NCBI GenBank assembly: GCA_903889795.1
Contig: CAISYW010000156.1
Coordinates: forward strand, 1-14,148
Length of the DNA stretch: 14,148 nt
Source of the DNA: an uncultured Chlamydiae bacterium
GTDB taxonomy: Bacteria > Chlamydiota > Chlamydiia > Chlamydiales > SM23-39
Direction: 5' to 3'
Positions 14,125-14,148 of the stretch are shown piece after piece. Position numbers and translations under genes: made by a program. The notes under the pieces are model-generated. The model ran no database searches. It saw nothing but the letters and a program-made list of their open reading frames with translations, and was not told the DNA's origin. Numbering within the stretch: position 1 is the stretch's first letter; every line of letters starts with the position of its first letter.

Positions 14125-14148
14125 GTTTAATTAAAGATTAGTTAATCA

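Overview
The window looks like a chromosomal stretch of a host-associated bacterium with moderate GC content. A Chlamydiota member of the Parachlamydiales/Waddlia kind is my best guess. This rests on context: a RING-finger/ankyrin-like protein, a very large lipase-fold protein without a signal peptide, UMP-synthase-like pyrE and pyrF, and plain bacterial genes with Shine-Dalgarno sites and sigma70-type promoters. It is an inference, since no rRNA or marker gene is present. Another amoeba-associated lineage such as Legionellales is not excluded.

Layout. Positions 1-69 may hold the last codons of a gene that enters from the left. A nitroreductase-family gene (106-702, +) is followed by a damaged locus: a signal-peptide start (798), then the C-terminal third of a nucleoside phosphorylase running in frame into a complete GrpB-type domain (857-1642, +). 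Converging on it is a 907-residue protein with a class 3 lipase catalytic triad (1632-4355, -), whose promoter contains a perfect AT palindrome. A GT-B-like protein (4558-5697, -) is divergent from an exported DUF218/YdcF-like protein (5773-6645, +). The 3' end of the latter overlaps pyrF antisense by 113 bases.

The core is a minus-strand gene set, in transcription order: a stand-alone AsnRS/AspRS-like catalytic domain (9077-9949), pyrD (7922-9004), pyrE (7318-7935) and pyrF (6533-7330). The last three overlap one another by 13-14 bases and carry out the last three steps to UMP (dihydroorotate to orotate to OMP to UMP). PyrE and PyrF closely resemble the two halves of eukaryotic UMP synthase and lie in the same order as in the fused enzyme. 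The synthetase-like protein lacks an anticodon-binding domain and resembles the archaeal asparagine synthetase AS-AR, so it may make asparagine or an aspartyl compound rather than charge tRNA. No carAB, pyrB or pyrC is present here.

To the right, a P1B heavy-metal ATPase (11168-13147, -) with its own TATAAT promoter is followed after 28 bases by an alpha/beta hydrolase (10234-11139, -). The window ends with a RING/ankyrin-like protein (13288-14112, -), a strong candidate for an effector acting on host ubiquitin signalling, with a small intrinsic terminator after it. No rRNA, tRNA, CRISPR array, insertion sequence or transposase gene was seen.
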